In this document: positions 55,298 to 63,707 of the stretch, piece by piece | Position numbering within the stretch: the stretch's first letter is position 1 | Layout of the letters: every line of letters starts with the position of its first letter | DNA from: Rhodococcus phenolicus | GTDB lineage: Bacteria; Actinomycetota; Actinomycetes; Mycobacteriales; Mycobacteriaceae | NCBI RefSeq assembly: GCF_001646785.1 | Contig: NZ_LRRH01000067.1 | Location: forward strand, 1 to 64,000 | Length of the DNA: 64,000 bases | Direction: 5' to 3' | The notes under the pieces: model-generated | What the model was told of the DNA's origin: nothing | What the model saw: only the letters and a program-made list of their open reading frames with translations | Databases searched by the model: none | Program-made: the position numbers and the translations under genes

Positions 55298-55323
55298 GAA
55301 CATGTTCACCCGCGTTGTGAACA
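55298..55323. promoter_or_regulatory. Palindromic TetR operator between divergent genes
   Basis: Two overlapping dyads: GAACATGTTC (55298-55307) and TGTTCAC-N7-GTGAACA (55303-55323), both perfect. They lie in the promoter space between the monooxygenase fusion and the TetR gene, against the minus-strand -10 box. This is the expected place for a TetR repressor acting on both genes. Confidence 0.7.
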
Positions 55324-55348
55324 GATCTCGAAAACTGTCTACTTCGCG

Positions 55349-55354
55349 TATCGT
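55349..55354 (+). promoter_or_regulatory. -10 box of the TetR gene (leaderless type)
   Basis: TATCGT lies 7 nt before GTG 55362. It supports that start, because the upstream ATG 55302 would lie inside the operator. Confidence 0.4.
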
Positions 55355-55361
55355 CGCGGTC

Positions 55362-56057
55362 GTGTCCCGGCGCCGGATCGGGGCCGGTACGAAAGGCGCG
55401 ACGATCGTGGATGCCCAATCGGCGACGGTGCGCGAGCGACTTCTCGATGCTGCCGAGAACTGCTTGCGTGCCAAGGGGATTCGGTCGACGACCGTACTCG
55501 AGGTCGCCGAGGCCGCCGGTGTCTCCCGAGCGTGGCTGTACCGCCACTTCCCGGACAAGGCGACCCTCGTCGGCAGTGTCGTCGTGCGCCTCGACGCCGC
55601 CTACTGGGCCGGGGCTCACGCGACTCTCGCCGGGCACGGGACGCTCCTCGAGCAACTGGCCGCGGGGGTGCGGATCGGGCGCAGCGCCTACGACGACCCG
55701 GGGGCACTGGCGATGCGGCTGCGCACCGAGGAACCGGAGGAATTCGCGGCGTGCGCGGGCGCCGGCGTCCACGAGTTCGTCCCGGACCTCGCCGCGTTCT
55801 GGAACCGCTATGTCGTCGCGGCGGCGGAGCGCGGCGAGATCGACCCCGGCATCGACACCGCCGAGGCGGCCGAATGGGTTGCGCGGGTTCTGATCAGTAT
55901 CGCGACGGTGCCCGGCGCCACCCTCGATCCCGACGATCCGGATGCGGTGCTGCGGCACCTGCGCCGCTACGTGATGCCCGGCCTGGCCGTCACGGCGCCA
56001 GAGCCGCCAGGTGCGCCAGCAGATCGGGATACCGGCGGGTGTGGGCGCCGCCGTTGA
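55362..56057 (+). CDS. TetR-family transcriptional repressor
   Basis: 231 residues from GTG 55362. The DNA-binding domain is VRERLLDAAENCLRAKG, then TTVLEVAEAAGVSRAWLYRHFPDKATL, clearly TetR. The ligand-binding part is helical and acidic. It is divergent from the monooxygenase-hydrolase/acyl-CoA synthetase operon and should repress it through the palindrome between them. GTG 55407 is another possible start. The last 68 nt overlap the convergent SDR gene, which encodes the Pro/Gly/Arg-rich tail of this protein. Confidence 0.88.
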   Translation: MSRRRIGAGTKGATIVDAQSATVRERLLDAAENCLRAKGIRSTTVLEVAEAAGVSRAWLYRHFPDKATLVGSVVVRLDAAYWAGAHATLAGHGTLLEQLAAGVRIGRSAYDDPGALAMRLRTEEPEEFAACAGAGVHEFVPDLAAFWNRYVVAAAERGEIDPGIDTAEAAEWVARVLISIATVPGATLDPDDPDAVLRHLRRYVMPGLAVTAPEPPGAPADRDTGGCGRRR

Positions 56058-56760
56058 CGTCGATGTTCGCGCCCGTCATCCAGGCCGCGGCGTCCGACGC
56101 CAGGAACGCCACCACCTCGGCGATCTCCTCGGGTCGTCCGCTGCGGCCGAGCGGGGTGTTCTCCAGGTAGTCCTCGGTCAGGCCCGGCACCAGCGACACA
56201 CCGGCCACCAGCGGGGTGTCGACGAGGCCGGGGGAGATCGCGTTGACCCGGATCCGTCCCGGCGCCAGTTCGAGCGCCGCGACCTCCGTGAGCATCAGCA
56301 CACCGGCTTTCGCCGAGCAGTACGCGGACATCCCGGTACCCGGCTGCCGGCCGTTGAGCGACGCGATGAGGGTGATGCTGCCGCCGTCGACCATGTGCCG
56401 ACCCGCGTGCTTGACCACGAGGAACGCGCCGGTGAGGCACACGTCGAGTGTGGTGCGCCACCCCTCGAGGCTCAGTTCGGTGACAGCGCCGGGCACGCTG
56501 AGCCCGGCGCAGTCGACCACCGTGCCGACCCCGCCGAAATCGTCCGTCACCTCGTCGAACAACCGCTCGACGCTGTCCTCGTTGCGCACGTCGACGTGCC
56601 GCGCTGCGGCGCGGTCGCCGAGTTCGTCGGCGCGCTGCCGCGCGGCGTCGGTGTTCACGTCCGCCACGACCACGCGCGCTCCCAGCGAGTGCAGCTTCCG
56701 GCACGTCGCCCAGCCGATGCCGGATGCGCCGCCGACGACGATCGCCGTTGTTCCGTCCAC
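55990..56760 (-). CDS. Short-chain dehydrogenase/reductase
   Basis: 256 residues of classical SDR type. The cofactor motif is VVGGASGIG with an acidic residue at VVADVN favouring NAD. The active site has Ser in ITLIASLNG and the YxxxK in SAYCSAKAG. PG motif NAISPGLVDTPL and the C-terminal GANIDVNGGAHT complete the pattern. The start is GTG 56760 after a GGGGG ribosome site. It oxidises or reduces a secondary alcohol/ketone; the neighbouring monooxygenase operon makes a role in the same catabolic route plausible. Confidence 0.9.
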   Translation of the reverse strand: MDGTTAIVVGGASGIGWATCRKLHSLGARVVVADVNTDAARQRADELGDRAAARHVDVRNEDSVERLFDEVTDDFGGVGTVVDCAGLSVPGAVTELSLEGWRTTLDVCLTGAFLVVKHAGRHMVDGGSITLIASLNGRQPGTGMSAYCSAKAGVLMLTEVAALELAPGRIRVNAISPGLVDTPLVAGVSLVPGLTEDYLENTPLGRSGRPEEIAEVVAFLASDAAAWMTGANIDVNGGAHTRRYPDLLAHLAALAP

Positions 56761-56871
56761 CCTCGGTACCCCCGTTTCGATGTGCCATCCGATGCGGCGA
56801 TGGTAGAGACCGGACGGGTGGGAGGTTGCGAATGCGGAGAACTCGCCGATCGCCCGGCCGGTTTGTCGTAC

Positions 56872-56887
56872 TGTGAAGGACGTCACA
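56872..56887. promoter_or_regulatory. Perfect CRP/GlxR-type site upstream of the sdh operon
   Basis: TGTGA-AGGACG-TCACA matches the CRP consensus TGTGA-N6-TCACA at all ten positions. It lies 49 nt before the first ATG of the sdh operon and overlaps a possible -10 TACTGT (56869-56874). Control by a CRP-family protein is inferred. Overlap with the -10 would suggest repression, unless the true promoter is downstream. Confidence 0.75.
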
Positions 56888-56935
56888 TCGTGTCGGCCGA
56901 CCCGACGTGCCGACCCGTCCCGCTCGGAGGTCCGG

Positions 56936-57223
56936 ATGTCCACCACCGAAATGCAGGAACTGCAGCGCACCATCGGCCATCTGCGGCACTGCGTCGGATC
57001 GCTGCGCTCGCGCTACGGCGATGCCGCCGCGGTCAAGCGTCTCGCCAACGACCTGGACCGTCTCGACATCGACGCGCAGGAACTCGACGGGGCACCGCCC
57101 GCCGAGGTGAGGGCGCGAACCGCCGAGCGCATCCCGGTACCCGACTCGCCGTACGACGAGAACCTGTTCCGGGGTATCGACGCCGACGACGAAGGGCTCG
57201 GCGGGCACCACGGGGAGCGGTGA
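56936..57223 (+). CDS. Small conserved protein at head of sdh operon (Rv0250c-like)
   Basis: 95 residues, soluble and helical, with LRHCVGSLRSRYGDAAAVKR and NDLDRLDIDAQEL. A protein of similar size and pattern precedes the Sdh1 genes in mycobacteria (Rv0250c, remembered order). The ribosome site CGGAGG is 5 nt before the ATG. Its stop overlaps the next start (GTGA), so it is translated with the dehydrogenase and may aid its assembly or regulation. Confidence 0.8.
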   Translation: MSTTEMQELQRTIGHLRHCVGSLRSRYGDAAAVKRLANDLDRLDIDAQELDGAPPAEVRARTAERIPVPDSPYDENLFRGIDADDEGLGGHHGER

Positions 57224-58029
57224 GCGCCCCGGCGGCCACCGGCGTACGGTCCGCGACCCGCGCGAGGATCGCGGACCGGACGCTGCGCACCGACCGGTGG
57301 TGGATCACCCCGTTGCTCACCGTTCTGGGCCTGACCGTCTTCGTGGTCTACGCCACGATCCGGTCGTTCGTGCGCACCGCCTACTGGGTCGAGGACTACC
57401 ACTACCTCACGCCGTTCTACTCGCCGTGCGTCAGCGCGTCGTGCGTGCCCGGTTCGAGTCACTTCGGGGTATGGGTGGGCGAGCTGCCCATGTGGATCCC
57501 GCTCGCATTCCTGTCGCTGCCGTTCCTGCTCGGCTTCCGGCTGACCTGCTACTACTACCGCAAGGCCTATTACCGGTCGTTCTGGCTGTCACCGCCCGCG
57601 TGCGCGGTCGCCGAACCCCGCGCCGGGTACACCGGCGAGACGCGGCTGCCGCTGATCCTGCAGAACGTGCACCGTTACTTCTTCTACGTGGGGTTCGTGA
57701 TCTCGCTGGTCAACACGTACGACGCGATCCTCGCGTTCCACAGCCCCGGCGGATTCGGTTTCGGGCTCGGCAACGTGATCCTCGTGATCAACGTGATCCT
57801 GCTGTGGGGATACACGCTCTCGTGTCACTCCTGCCGGCACGTCACCGGGGGGCGGCTCAAACACTTTTCGAAACACCCGGTGCGCTACCGCATCTGGACG
57901 TTCGCGTCGAGGTTGAACACGCGGCACATGCAGTTCGCGTGGATCACGCTGGGCACACTGATCATCACCGACTGCTACATCATGCTCGTCGCGAGCGGCA
58001 CCATCTCGGATCTGCGGTTCGTCGGCTGA
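57220..58029 (+). CDS. sdhC: Succinate dehydrogenase membrane subunit (Sdh1 type)
   Basis: 269 residues with five to six membrane segments. The pattern TDRWWITPLLTVLGLTVFVV, LTCYYYRKAYYRSFW, NVHRYFFYVGFV and CHSCRHVTGG matches the Rv0249c type of single membrane anchor, with several His residues as candidate heme ligands. It passes electrons from the SdhB clusters to menaquinone. GTG 57220 overlaps the previous stop codon. Confidence 0.88.
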   Translation: MSAPAATGVRSATRARIADRTLRTDRWWITPLLTVLGLTVFVVYATIRSFVRTAYWVEDYHYLTPFYSPCVSASCVPGSSHFGVWVGELPMWIPLAFLSLPFLLGFRLTCYYYRKAYYRSFWLSPPACAVAEPRAGYTGETRLPLILQNVHRYFFYVGFVISLVNTYDAILAFHSPGGFGFGLGNVILVINVILLWGYTLSCHSCRHVTGGRLKHFSKHPVRYRIWTFASRLNTRHMQFAWITLGTLIITDCYIMLVASGTISDLRFVG

Positions 58030-58068
58030 CGGCACCGTCGGGGGCACCAGGGGACAGGGAGGGCAACG

Positions 58069-59985
58069 ATGCCGGAGGTCGAACGGCACGAGTACGACGT
58101 CGTGGTGATCGGCGCGGGCGGAGCGGGCCTGCGCGCGGTCATCGAGGCGCGCCAGCGGGGTCTGCGCGTCGCGGTCGTGTGCAAATCGCTGTTCGGCAAG
58201 GCCCACACCGTCATGGCCGAAGGTGGCTGCGCCGCTGCCATGGGCAACGCCAACCCGCACGATTCGTGGCAGGTGCACTACCGGGACACCATGCGGGGCG
58301 GGAAGTTCCTCAACAACTGGCGGATGGCGGAACTGCACGCCCGGGAGGCCCCGGACCGGGTGTGGGAACTGGAAACGTACGGGGCATTGTTCGACCGCAC
58401 CCCCGACGGCCGGATCAGCCAGCGCAACTTCGGCGGGCACACCTACCCGCGCCTCGCACACGTCGGCGACCGCACCGGCCTCGAACTGATCCGCACCATG
58501 CAGCAGAAGATCGTGTCGTTGCAGCAGGAGGATCTCGCCACCCACGGCGACTACGAGGCCCGGGTCAAGGTGTTCGCCGAGTGCACGATCACCGAACTGC
58601 TCGTCGACGGGTCCGGCCGCATCGCCGGCGCGTTCGGCTACTGGCGCGAATCCGGCCGGTTCGTGCTGTTCGACGCACCCGCCGTCATCATCGCCACCGG
58701 CGGCATCGGCAAGTCCTACAAGGTGACCTCCAACTCGTGGGAGTACACCGGCGACGGGCACGCCCTCGCGCTGCGGGCGGGCGCGGCGCTGATCAACATG
58801 GAGTTCATCCAGTTCCACCCCACCGGCATGATCTGGCCACCGAGCGTCAAGGGCATCCTCGTCACCGAGGGCGTGCGCGGCGACGGCGGGGTGCTCAAGA
58901 ACTCCGAGGGCGAGCGGTTCATGTTCTCCTACGTCCCGGCCGTGTTCAAAGGCCAGTACGCCGAGACCGAGGAGGAAGCCGACCGCTGGTACGAGGACCA
59001 GGAGAACAACCGCCGCACCCCGGATCTGCTGCCCCGCGACGAGGTGGCCCGCGCGATCAACTCCGAGGTCAAGGCCGGTCGCGACAGCCCACACGGCGGC
59101 GTTTACCTCGACATCGCGTCCCGCATGCCCGCCGCCGAGATCGTGCGGCGGCTCCCGTCGATGCACCACCAGTTCCTCGAACTCGCCGACGTCGACATCA
59201 CCGAGGAACCCATGGAGGTCGGGCCCACCTGCCACTACGTGATGGGCGGCATCGAGGTCGACCCGGACACCGCGGCCGCCTCGGTGCCCGGCCTGTTCGC
59301 CGCCGGCGAATGCTCGGGCGGCATGCACGGATCCAACCGGCTCGGCGGGAACTCGCTGTCGGACCTGCTGGTGTTCGGGCGGCGCGCGGGACTCGGAGCC
59401 GCGGACTACGTGGACGGGCTCACCGAACGGCCGGCGTTGTCCGACGCGGACATCGAGGCGGCGGCCCGCACCGCGCTGTCACCGTTCGACCCCGACGCAC
59501 CCGACCGCGCCGAGAACCCGTACACCCTGCACGCGGAGCTGCAACAGTCGATGCACGACCTGGTGGGCATCATCCGCCGCGCCGACGAGATCGAACGTGC
59601 CCTGGCCGAACTCGACACCCTGCGCACCCGCATCCGCAACGTCGCGGTCGAGGGCAACCGGCAGTTCAATCCGGGCTGGCATCTCGCGCTGGATCTGCGC
59701 AACATGCTGCTGGTGTGCGAATGCGTGGCGCGAGCGGCCTTGCAGCGTACCGAAAGCCGGGGCGGCCACACCCGAGACGACCACCCGTCCATGGACGCGC
59801 AGTGGCGGCGGACGCTGCTGGTGTGCCGCACCGACGGTGACGACCGGGCGATTCCCGACGTGACGGTGACGCCGGAACAGCAGCAGCCGATGCGGCCGGA
59901 TCTGCTCGCGTTGTTCGACATCGACGAACTGGGCAAGTACTACACCGACGAGGAACTCGCCGATCATCCGGGACGGAGGTCCTGA
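58069..59985 (+). CDS. sdhA: Succinate dehydrogenase/fumarate reductase flavoprotein subunit
   Basis: 638 residues. The FAD site is VVIGAGGAGLRAV, and the covalent-FAD His is in GKAHTVMAEGGCAA. The active-site stretches are PTGMIWPPSVKGILVTEGVRG and PTCHYVMGGIEVD. The C-terminus carries SGGMHGSNRLGGNSLSDLLVFG. It oxidises succinate to fumarate at the cytosolic face. The gene lies 39 nt after the membrane subunit and 1 nt before sdhB. Confidence 0.96.
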   Translation: MPEVERHEYDVVVIGAGGAGLRAVIEARQRGLRVAVVCKSLFGKAHTVMAEGGCAAAMGNANPHDSWQVHYRDTMRGGKFLNNWRMAELHAREAPDRVWELETYGALFDRTPDGRISQRNFGGHTYPRLAHVGDRTGLELIRTMQQKIVSLQQEDLATHGDYEARVKVFAECTITELLVDGSGRIAGAFGYWRESGRFVLFDAPAVIIATGGIGKSYKVTSNSWEYTGDGHALALRAGAALINMEFIQFHPTGMIWPPSVKGILVTEGVRGDGGVLKNSEGERFMFSYVPAVFKGQYAETEEEADRWYEDQENNRRTPDLLPRDEVARAINSEVKAGRDSPHGGVYLDIASRMPAAEIVRRLPSMHHQFLELADVDITEEPMEVGPTCHYVMGGIEVDPDTAAASVPGLFAAGECSGGMHGSNRLGGNSLSDLLVFGRRAGLGAADYVDGLTERPALSDADIEAAARTALSPFDPDAPDRAENPYTLHAELQQSMHDLVGIIRRADEIERALAELDTLRTRIRNVAVEGNRQFNPGWHLALDLRNMLLVCECVARAALQRTESRGGHTRDDHPSMDAQWRRTLLVCRTDGDDRAIPDVTVTPEQQQPMRPDLLALFDIDELGKYYTDEELADHPGRRS

Positions 59986-59986
59986 C

Positions 59987-60733
59987 ATGGGATACCAGGC
60001 GGCCTTTCGGGTGTGGCGCGGCGACGCCGAGGGCGGCGGCCTGCGCGACTACACCGTCGAAGCCAACGACGGGGAGGTCGTGCTCGACGTCGTGCACCGG
60101 CTGCAGGCCACCCAGACCCCCGATCTGGCGGTGCGCTGGAACTGCAAGGCCGGAAAATGCGGTTCGTGTTCCGCGGAGATCAACGGCCGACCCCGGCTGA
60201 TGTGCATGACCCGCATGTCCACCTTCGAACCGGACGAGACGATCACGGTCACCCCCGTGCGCACCTTCCCGATCATCCGGGACCTCGTCACCGACGTGTC
60301 GTTCAACTACGAGAAGGCCCGCGAGATCCCGGCATTCACGCCGCCGCCCGGTCTGGCGCCGGGGGAGTACCGCATGCAACAGGTCGACGTCGAGCGCTCG
60401 CAGGAATTCCGCAAGTGCATCGAGTGCTTCCTCTGCCAGAACGTGTGCCACGTCGTGCGCGACCACGAGGACAACAAGTCCGCATTCGCCGGACCCCGCT
60501 ATCTGATGCGCATCGCCGAACTCGAGATGCACCCCCTCGACGTCGCCGACCGGCGCGACGCCGCGCAGGACCAGCACGGCCTCGGCCTGTGCAACATCAC
60601 CAAATGCTGCACCGAAGTGTGCCCGGAGAACATCCACATCACCGACAACGCGCTGATCCCGATGAAGGAACGCGTCGCCGGCCGCCGCTACGACCCGATC
60701 GTCTGGCTGGGCAACAAACTGTTCCGGCGCTGA
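59987..60733 (+). CDS. sdhB: Succinate dehydrogenase iron-sulfur subunit
   Basis: 248 residues. The [2Fe-2S] cysteines are in CKAGKCGSCSAEINGRPRLMC, a [4Fe-4S] set in CIECFLCQNVC, and the last cluster in CNITKCCTEVCPENI. The extra CC in the last motif is a small variation. It links FAD to the membrane quinone site. Its last 46 nt overlap the convergent CoA-transferase gene. Confidence 0.96.
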   Translation: MGYQAAFRVWRGDAEGGGLRDYTVEANDGEVVLDVVHRLQATQTPDLAVRWNCKAGKCGSCSAEINGRPRLMCMTRMSTFEPDETITVTPVRTFPIIRDLVTDVSFNYEKAREIPAFTPPPGLAPGEYRMQQVDVERSQEFRKCIECFLCQNVCHVVRDHEDNKSAFAGPRYLMRIAELEMHPLDVADRRDAAQDQHGLGLCNITKCCTEVCPENIHITDNALIPMKERVAGRRYDPIVWLGNKLFRR

Positions 60734-61893
60734 TCACCGGTATCGAGCGCGCCGAGCACCTCGTCGGTGTGCTCGCCGTGCGCGGGCGGCGCCGTCCCGA
60801 GCCGCGGACGTTCGCCGGCGAAACTGACCGGAAACCCGATCTGACGCAACGGTCCGGACGGATGATCGACCGTGCCGATCATCCCGATCGCCTCGGTGTG
60901 CGGATCGTCGTATATCTCGTCCAGATGGCGGATCGGCGAGACCGGGACGCCGTGTTTCTCGAGGACACCCACCCAGTGCCCGACCGTCCCGTCCGCGAAC
61001 ACCCCGGTCAGTTCCTGCTCGAGCAGGCCCCGGTTCGCGACCCGATCCCGGTTGCGGAGGAACTCCGTGCGCCCGGCCAGGTCGGGCCGGCCGATGGCGG
61101 TGCACAACCGGTCCCACAGGCCGTCGTTGCCGACCGCGACGACGAAGTGGCCGTCCTGCGCGGGAAAAGCCTGATAGGGAGCGAGATTGGGGTGTGCGGA
61201 GCCGAGCGCGAGCGGTCGCTTGCCGTCGGTGAACCAGTTCGTCGCCCAGTTCACGTGCATCGCGAGCTGGCATTCGAACAGCGAGGTCGTCACATACTGG
61301 CCGCGTCCGGTGCGAGCCCGCTCGACGAGGGCGGCGAGGACGCCGATCGTGCCGAACAGGGCCGCACCGAGATCGCCCATCGCGTACCCGGCCTTCATCG
61401 GCGGGCCACCGGGCTCACCGGTCAGCGACATGAGCCCGCCCGCCGCCTGCGCGACCATGTCGTAGCCGGGATCGTCGCGCCGCGGCCCGACCTCACCGAA
61501 CGCCGAGATGTGCAGCACGATCAGGTGCGGATGCCGTTCGGACAGTGCGCGATGGTCGAAGATCCGTTGCAGGCTGCTGCCCGGCCGGAAGTTCTCCACC
61601 ACGATGTCGGCATCCTCGAGCATGCGATGCACGATCTGCTGGCCGGATTCGGACTTCAGATCGAGCGCCACCGATTTCTTGCCGCGGTTGACCGCCAGGT
61701 AGTAGGTGGCGTCGTCACCGACGAACGGCGGACCCCACTGGCGCGTCGGGTCACCGGCGTCAGGGTGTTCGATCTTCACGACGTCGGCACCGAGGTCCGC
61801 GAAGGACATCGTCACGTACGGCCCGGCCAGGATTTTCGACAGGTCGACGACCTTGATCCCGGCGAGAGGTGCAGGTCCGGTGGGATACGTCAT
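60688..61893 (-). CDS. CaiB/BaiF (class III) CoA-transferase
   Basis: 401 residues. Family motifs are VVDLSKILAGPYVTMSFADLG, VKIEHPDAGDPTRQWGPPF, NRGKKSVALDL, and the catalytic Asp in AGYAMGDLGAALFG. It moves CoA between carboxylic acids without ATP. The ATG overlaps the upstream acyl-CoA dehydrogenase stop codon (ATGA), so the two form a catabolic pair. The substrate is unknown. Confidence 0.93.
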   Translation of the reverse strand: MTYPTGPAPLAGIKVVDLSKILAGPYVTMSFADLGADVVKIEHPDAGDPTRQWGPPFVGDDATYYLAVNRGKKSVALDLKSESGQQIVHRMLEDADIVVENFRPGSSLQRIFDHRALSERHPHLIVLHISAFGEVGPRRDDPGYDMVAQAAGGLMSLTGEPGGPPMKAGYAMGDLGAALFGTIGVLAALVERARTGRGQYVTTSLFECQLAMHVNWATNWFTDGKRPLALGSAHPNLAPYQAFPAQDGHFVVAVGNDGLWDRLCTAIGRPDLAGRTEFLRNRDRVANRGLLEQELTGVFADGTVGHWVGVLEKHGVPVSPIRHLDEIYDDPHTEAIGMIGTVDHPSGPLRQIGFPVSFAGERPRLGTAPPAHGEHTDEVLGALDTGDQRRNSLLPSQTIGS

Positions 61894-63596
61894 CGCGTGG
61901 CCTCCGCCAGGTCGGTCCGCGGGCCCGAGGACCGTGCGGTCTCCGCGCCGACGGCGGTGCCGTCGACGATGGCCGCAAGGTGTTGCAGCGCGGTCGTGTT
62001 CGTCTCCGAGCGCATATCGGACAGATAGGCGTTCGCGACGAGCAGCGACCGATGATCACCGACGCGGGCGATGCGGTGCGACGCGAGATCGTAGAGCTGC
62101 ACGGCCATCACGGCCCGCGCGAGAGCATTCGCGTAGCGCGCCACCTCGACCTGAGCGCGGGTGTCGTCGCCGGCGAGCAGATCGTCGCCGGTCGCCGCCA
62201 GTTCTTCCCACAGGACGGTGAGCATCTGCGCGCCCGGCCCGCAGTCCGGTCCGAGGCCGGTGAGTGTGGCCCGCATGGCGGCGGCCAGGTCGCGGTGTGC
62301 GTTCTGCTTGCGCATGCAGCGCAGGACGTCGAGCGCGATGACGTTCGACGAGCCCTCCCAGATCGAACCGAGATGCGCGTCGCGGACGAGGCGGGCGAAG
62401 TCCCGTTCCTCGATGTAGCCGTTGCCGCCGCGAATCTCCATCGCCTCCCCGGTCACGCTCCGGGCCCGCTTGCAAACGTAGTGCTTGGCGATCGGAGTGA
62501 GGATCCGGATCAGCGTCGTCGCCTCCGCGTCACCGGCGTCGGCGCGTTGCAGACAGTCCGCGCTGTAACCGACGAGTGCGAGCGCAGCCTCGGCCTCGAG
62601 GAGCAGCGGCAGCAGGGTGGCGCGCATGAGAGGCTGGTCGAACAGGGGCCTGCCGAAGACGACGCGTTCACGGGTGTGGTCGGCGGCGTCGCGGACGGCG
62701 CGGCGCATCAATCCGGCCGACCGCATCGCGTTGGACAACCGTGAGGTGTTGAGCATCTCCGTCATCTGCCGGAACCCGCGGTCGAGGTCGCCGACCTGCA
62801 GCGCGTGGGCGTCGTGCAGGGTGACCTCCCCGCTCGGCATCGACCGGGTGCCCAGTTTGTCCTTCAACCGGTCGATCGTGTACGAATTGCGGGCCCCGGT
62901 GGGAAGATGCTTGGGCACCATGAACATTCCGACTCCGCGGGTCGACGTCGGGTCCCCGCCGGGAAACCGCGCGAGGGTGATGATCACGTCGGCGTCCGGG
63001 TTCGACGCGAACCACTTCCGGCCGGTCAGGCGCCATCCCGCCTCGGTGTGTTCGGCTCGTGTCTCGGTCTGAGCGATGTCCGTGCCGGCCTGGGTTTCGG
63101 TCATGAACATCGCGCCGGTCAGTCGGCCCGGCCCGGGGGAGGTGAGCCCGTCGATCCACGGGCCGAACACCTCCGAGTCGCCGAACATCCGCAGCGTGCG
63201 GGCCGCGGCATCGGTCATGGACACCGGGCACGCGAGTCCGAACTCCGCCTGCACGAACAGATACGACGCGAGGTACTTCACGACGTGCGGCGGGGTGCGG
63301 TCCCAGCCGTGGGCGGGCCGGTGCGACAGGGCGGACAGCGCGTACTCGCCGAACGCCGCTTCGCACAGTTCGACGTATGCCGGGTGGTATTCGATCCGGT
63401 CGATCCGGTTTCCGTCGGGGTCGAACTGCCGGAGAACGGGCGGGTTCTTCTCGGCCACCGCCGCGAGCCCGGCGAGGCGATCGGTCGTGTCGGCACCCAG
63501 CCTGCCGAGCAGCGCCTCGGTGTGCGTGCGGTCGGTGTCGTCGATCCAGCGGTCGACGACGGCCCGGAGTGCGGGATCGCGGTGCGCGTAGTTCAT
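61890..63596 (-). CDS. Acyl-CoA dehydrogenase (AidB-like long form)
   Basis: 568 residues, longer than the usual 380-400. The FAD-binding motifs are FMTETQAGTDIAQTET and WFASNPDADV. The C-terminal helical domain has GGNGYIEERDFARLVRDA, EGSSNVIALDVLR and an extra 120-residue tail, as in AidB-type proteins. The AidB branch is linked to alkylation response as well as acyl-CoA oxidation, but the CoA-transferase partner favours a catabolic role. It is divergent from a LysR gene. Confidence 0.9.
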   Translation of the reverse strand: MNYAHRDPALRAVVDRWIDDTDRTHTEALLGRLGADTTDRLAGLAAVAEKNPPVLRQFDPDGNRIDRIEYHPAYVELCEAAFGEYALSALSHRPAHGWDRTPPHVVKYLASYLFVQAEFGLACPVSMTDAAARTLRMFGDSEVFGPWIDGLTSPGPGRLTGAMFMTETQAGTDIAQTETRAEHTEAGWRLTGRKWFASNPDADVIITLARFPGGDPTSTRGVGMFMVPKHLPTGARNSYTIDRLKDKLGTRSMPSGEVTLHDAHALQVGDLDRGFRQMTEMLNTSRLSNAMRSAGLMRRAVRDAADHTRERVVFGRPLFDQPLMRATLLPLLLEAEAALALVGYSADCLQRADAGDAEATTLIRILTPIAKHYVCKRARSVTGEAMEIRGGNGYIEERDFARLVRDAHLGSIWEGSSNVIALDVLRCMRKQNAHRDLAAAMRATLTGLGPDCGPGAQMLTVLWEELAATGDDLLAGDDTRAQVEVARYANALARAVMAVQLYDLASHRIARVGDHRSLLVANAYLSDMRSETNTTALQHLAAIVDGTAVGAETARSSGPRTDLAEATR

Positions 63597-63682
63597 GGAA
63601 GTCCCTTCGCTTCGAGGATCGTCCCTACTGTCACTCACCGGACCATGTAGAGTCCAAGACCTAATCAATCACCATTCATATT

Positions 63683-63707
63683 TGACACGACATAATTAGA
63701 GGTGTCA
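63683..63707. promoter_or_regulatory. Inverted repeat at the start of the LysR gene
   Basis: TGACAC (63683-63688) and GTGTCA (63702-63707) form a 6-bp dyad with a 13-nt spacer, within an AT-rich 110-nt divergent promoter region. It ends at the LysR start codon. It may be an autoregulatory site; the arms are short. Confidence 0.35.

Noticed and set aside
52319-56170. A 1283-codon open frame on the plus strand opposite the acyl-CoA synthetase and monooxygenase fusion
   Set aside because: Antisense shadow of well-supported genes, no motif, and it runs through the TetR gene in a different frame.
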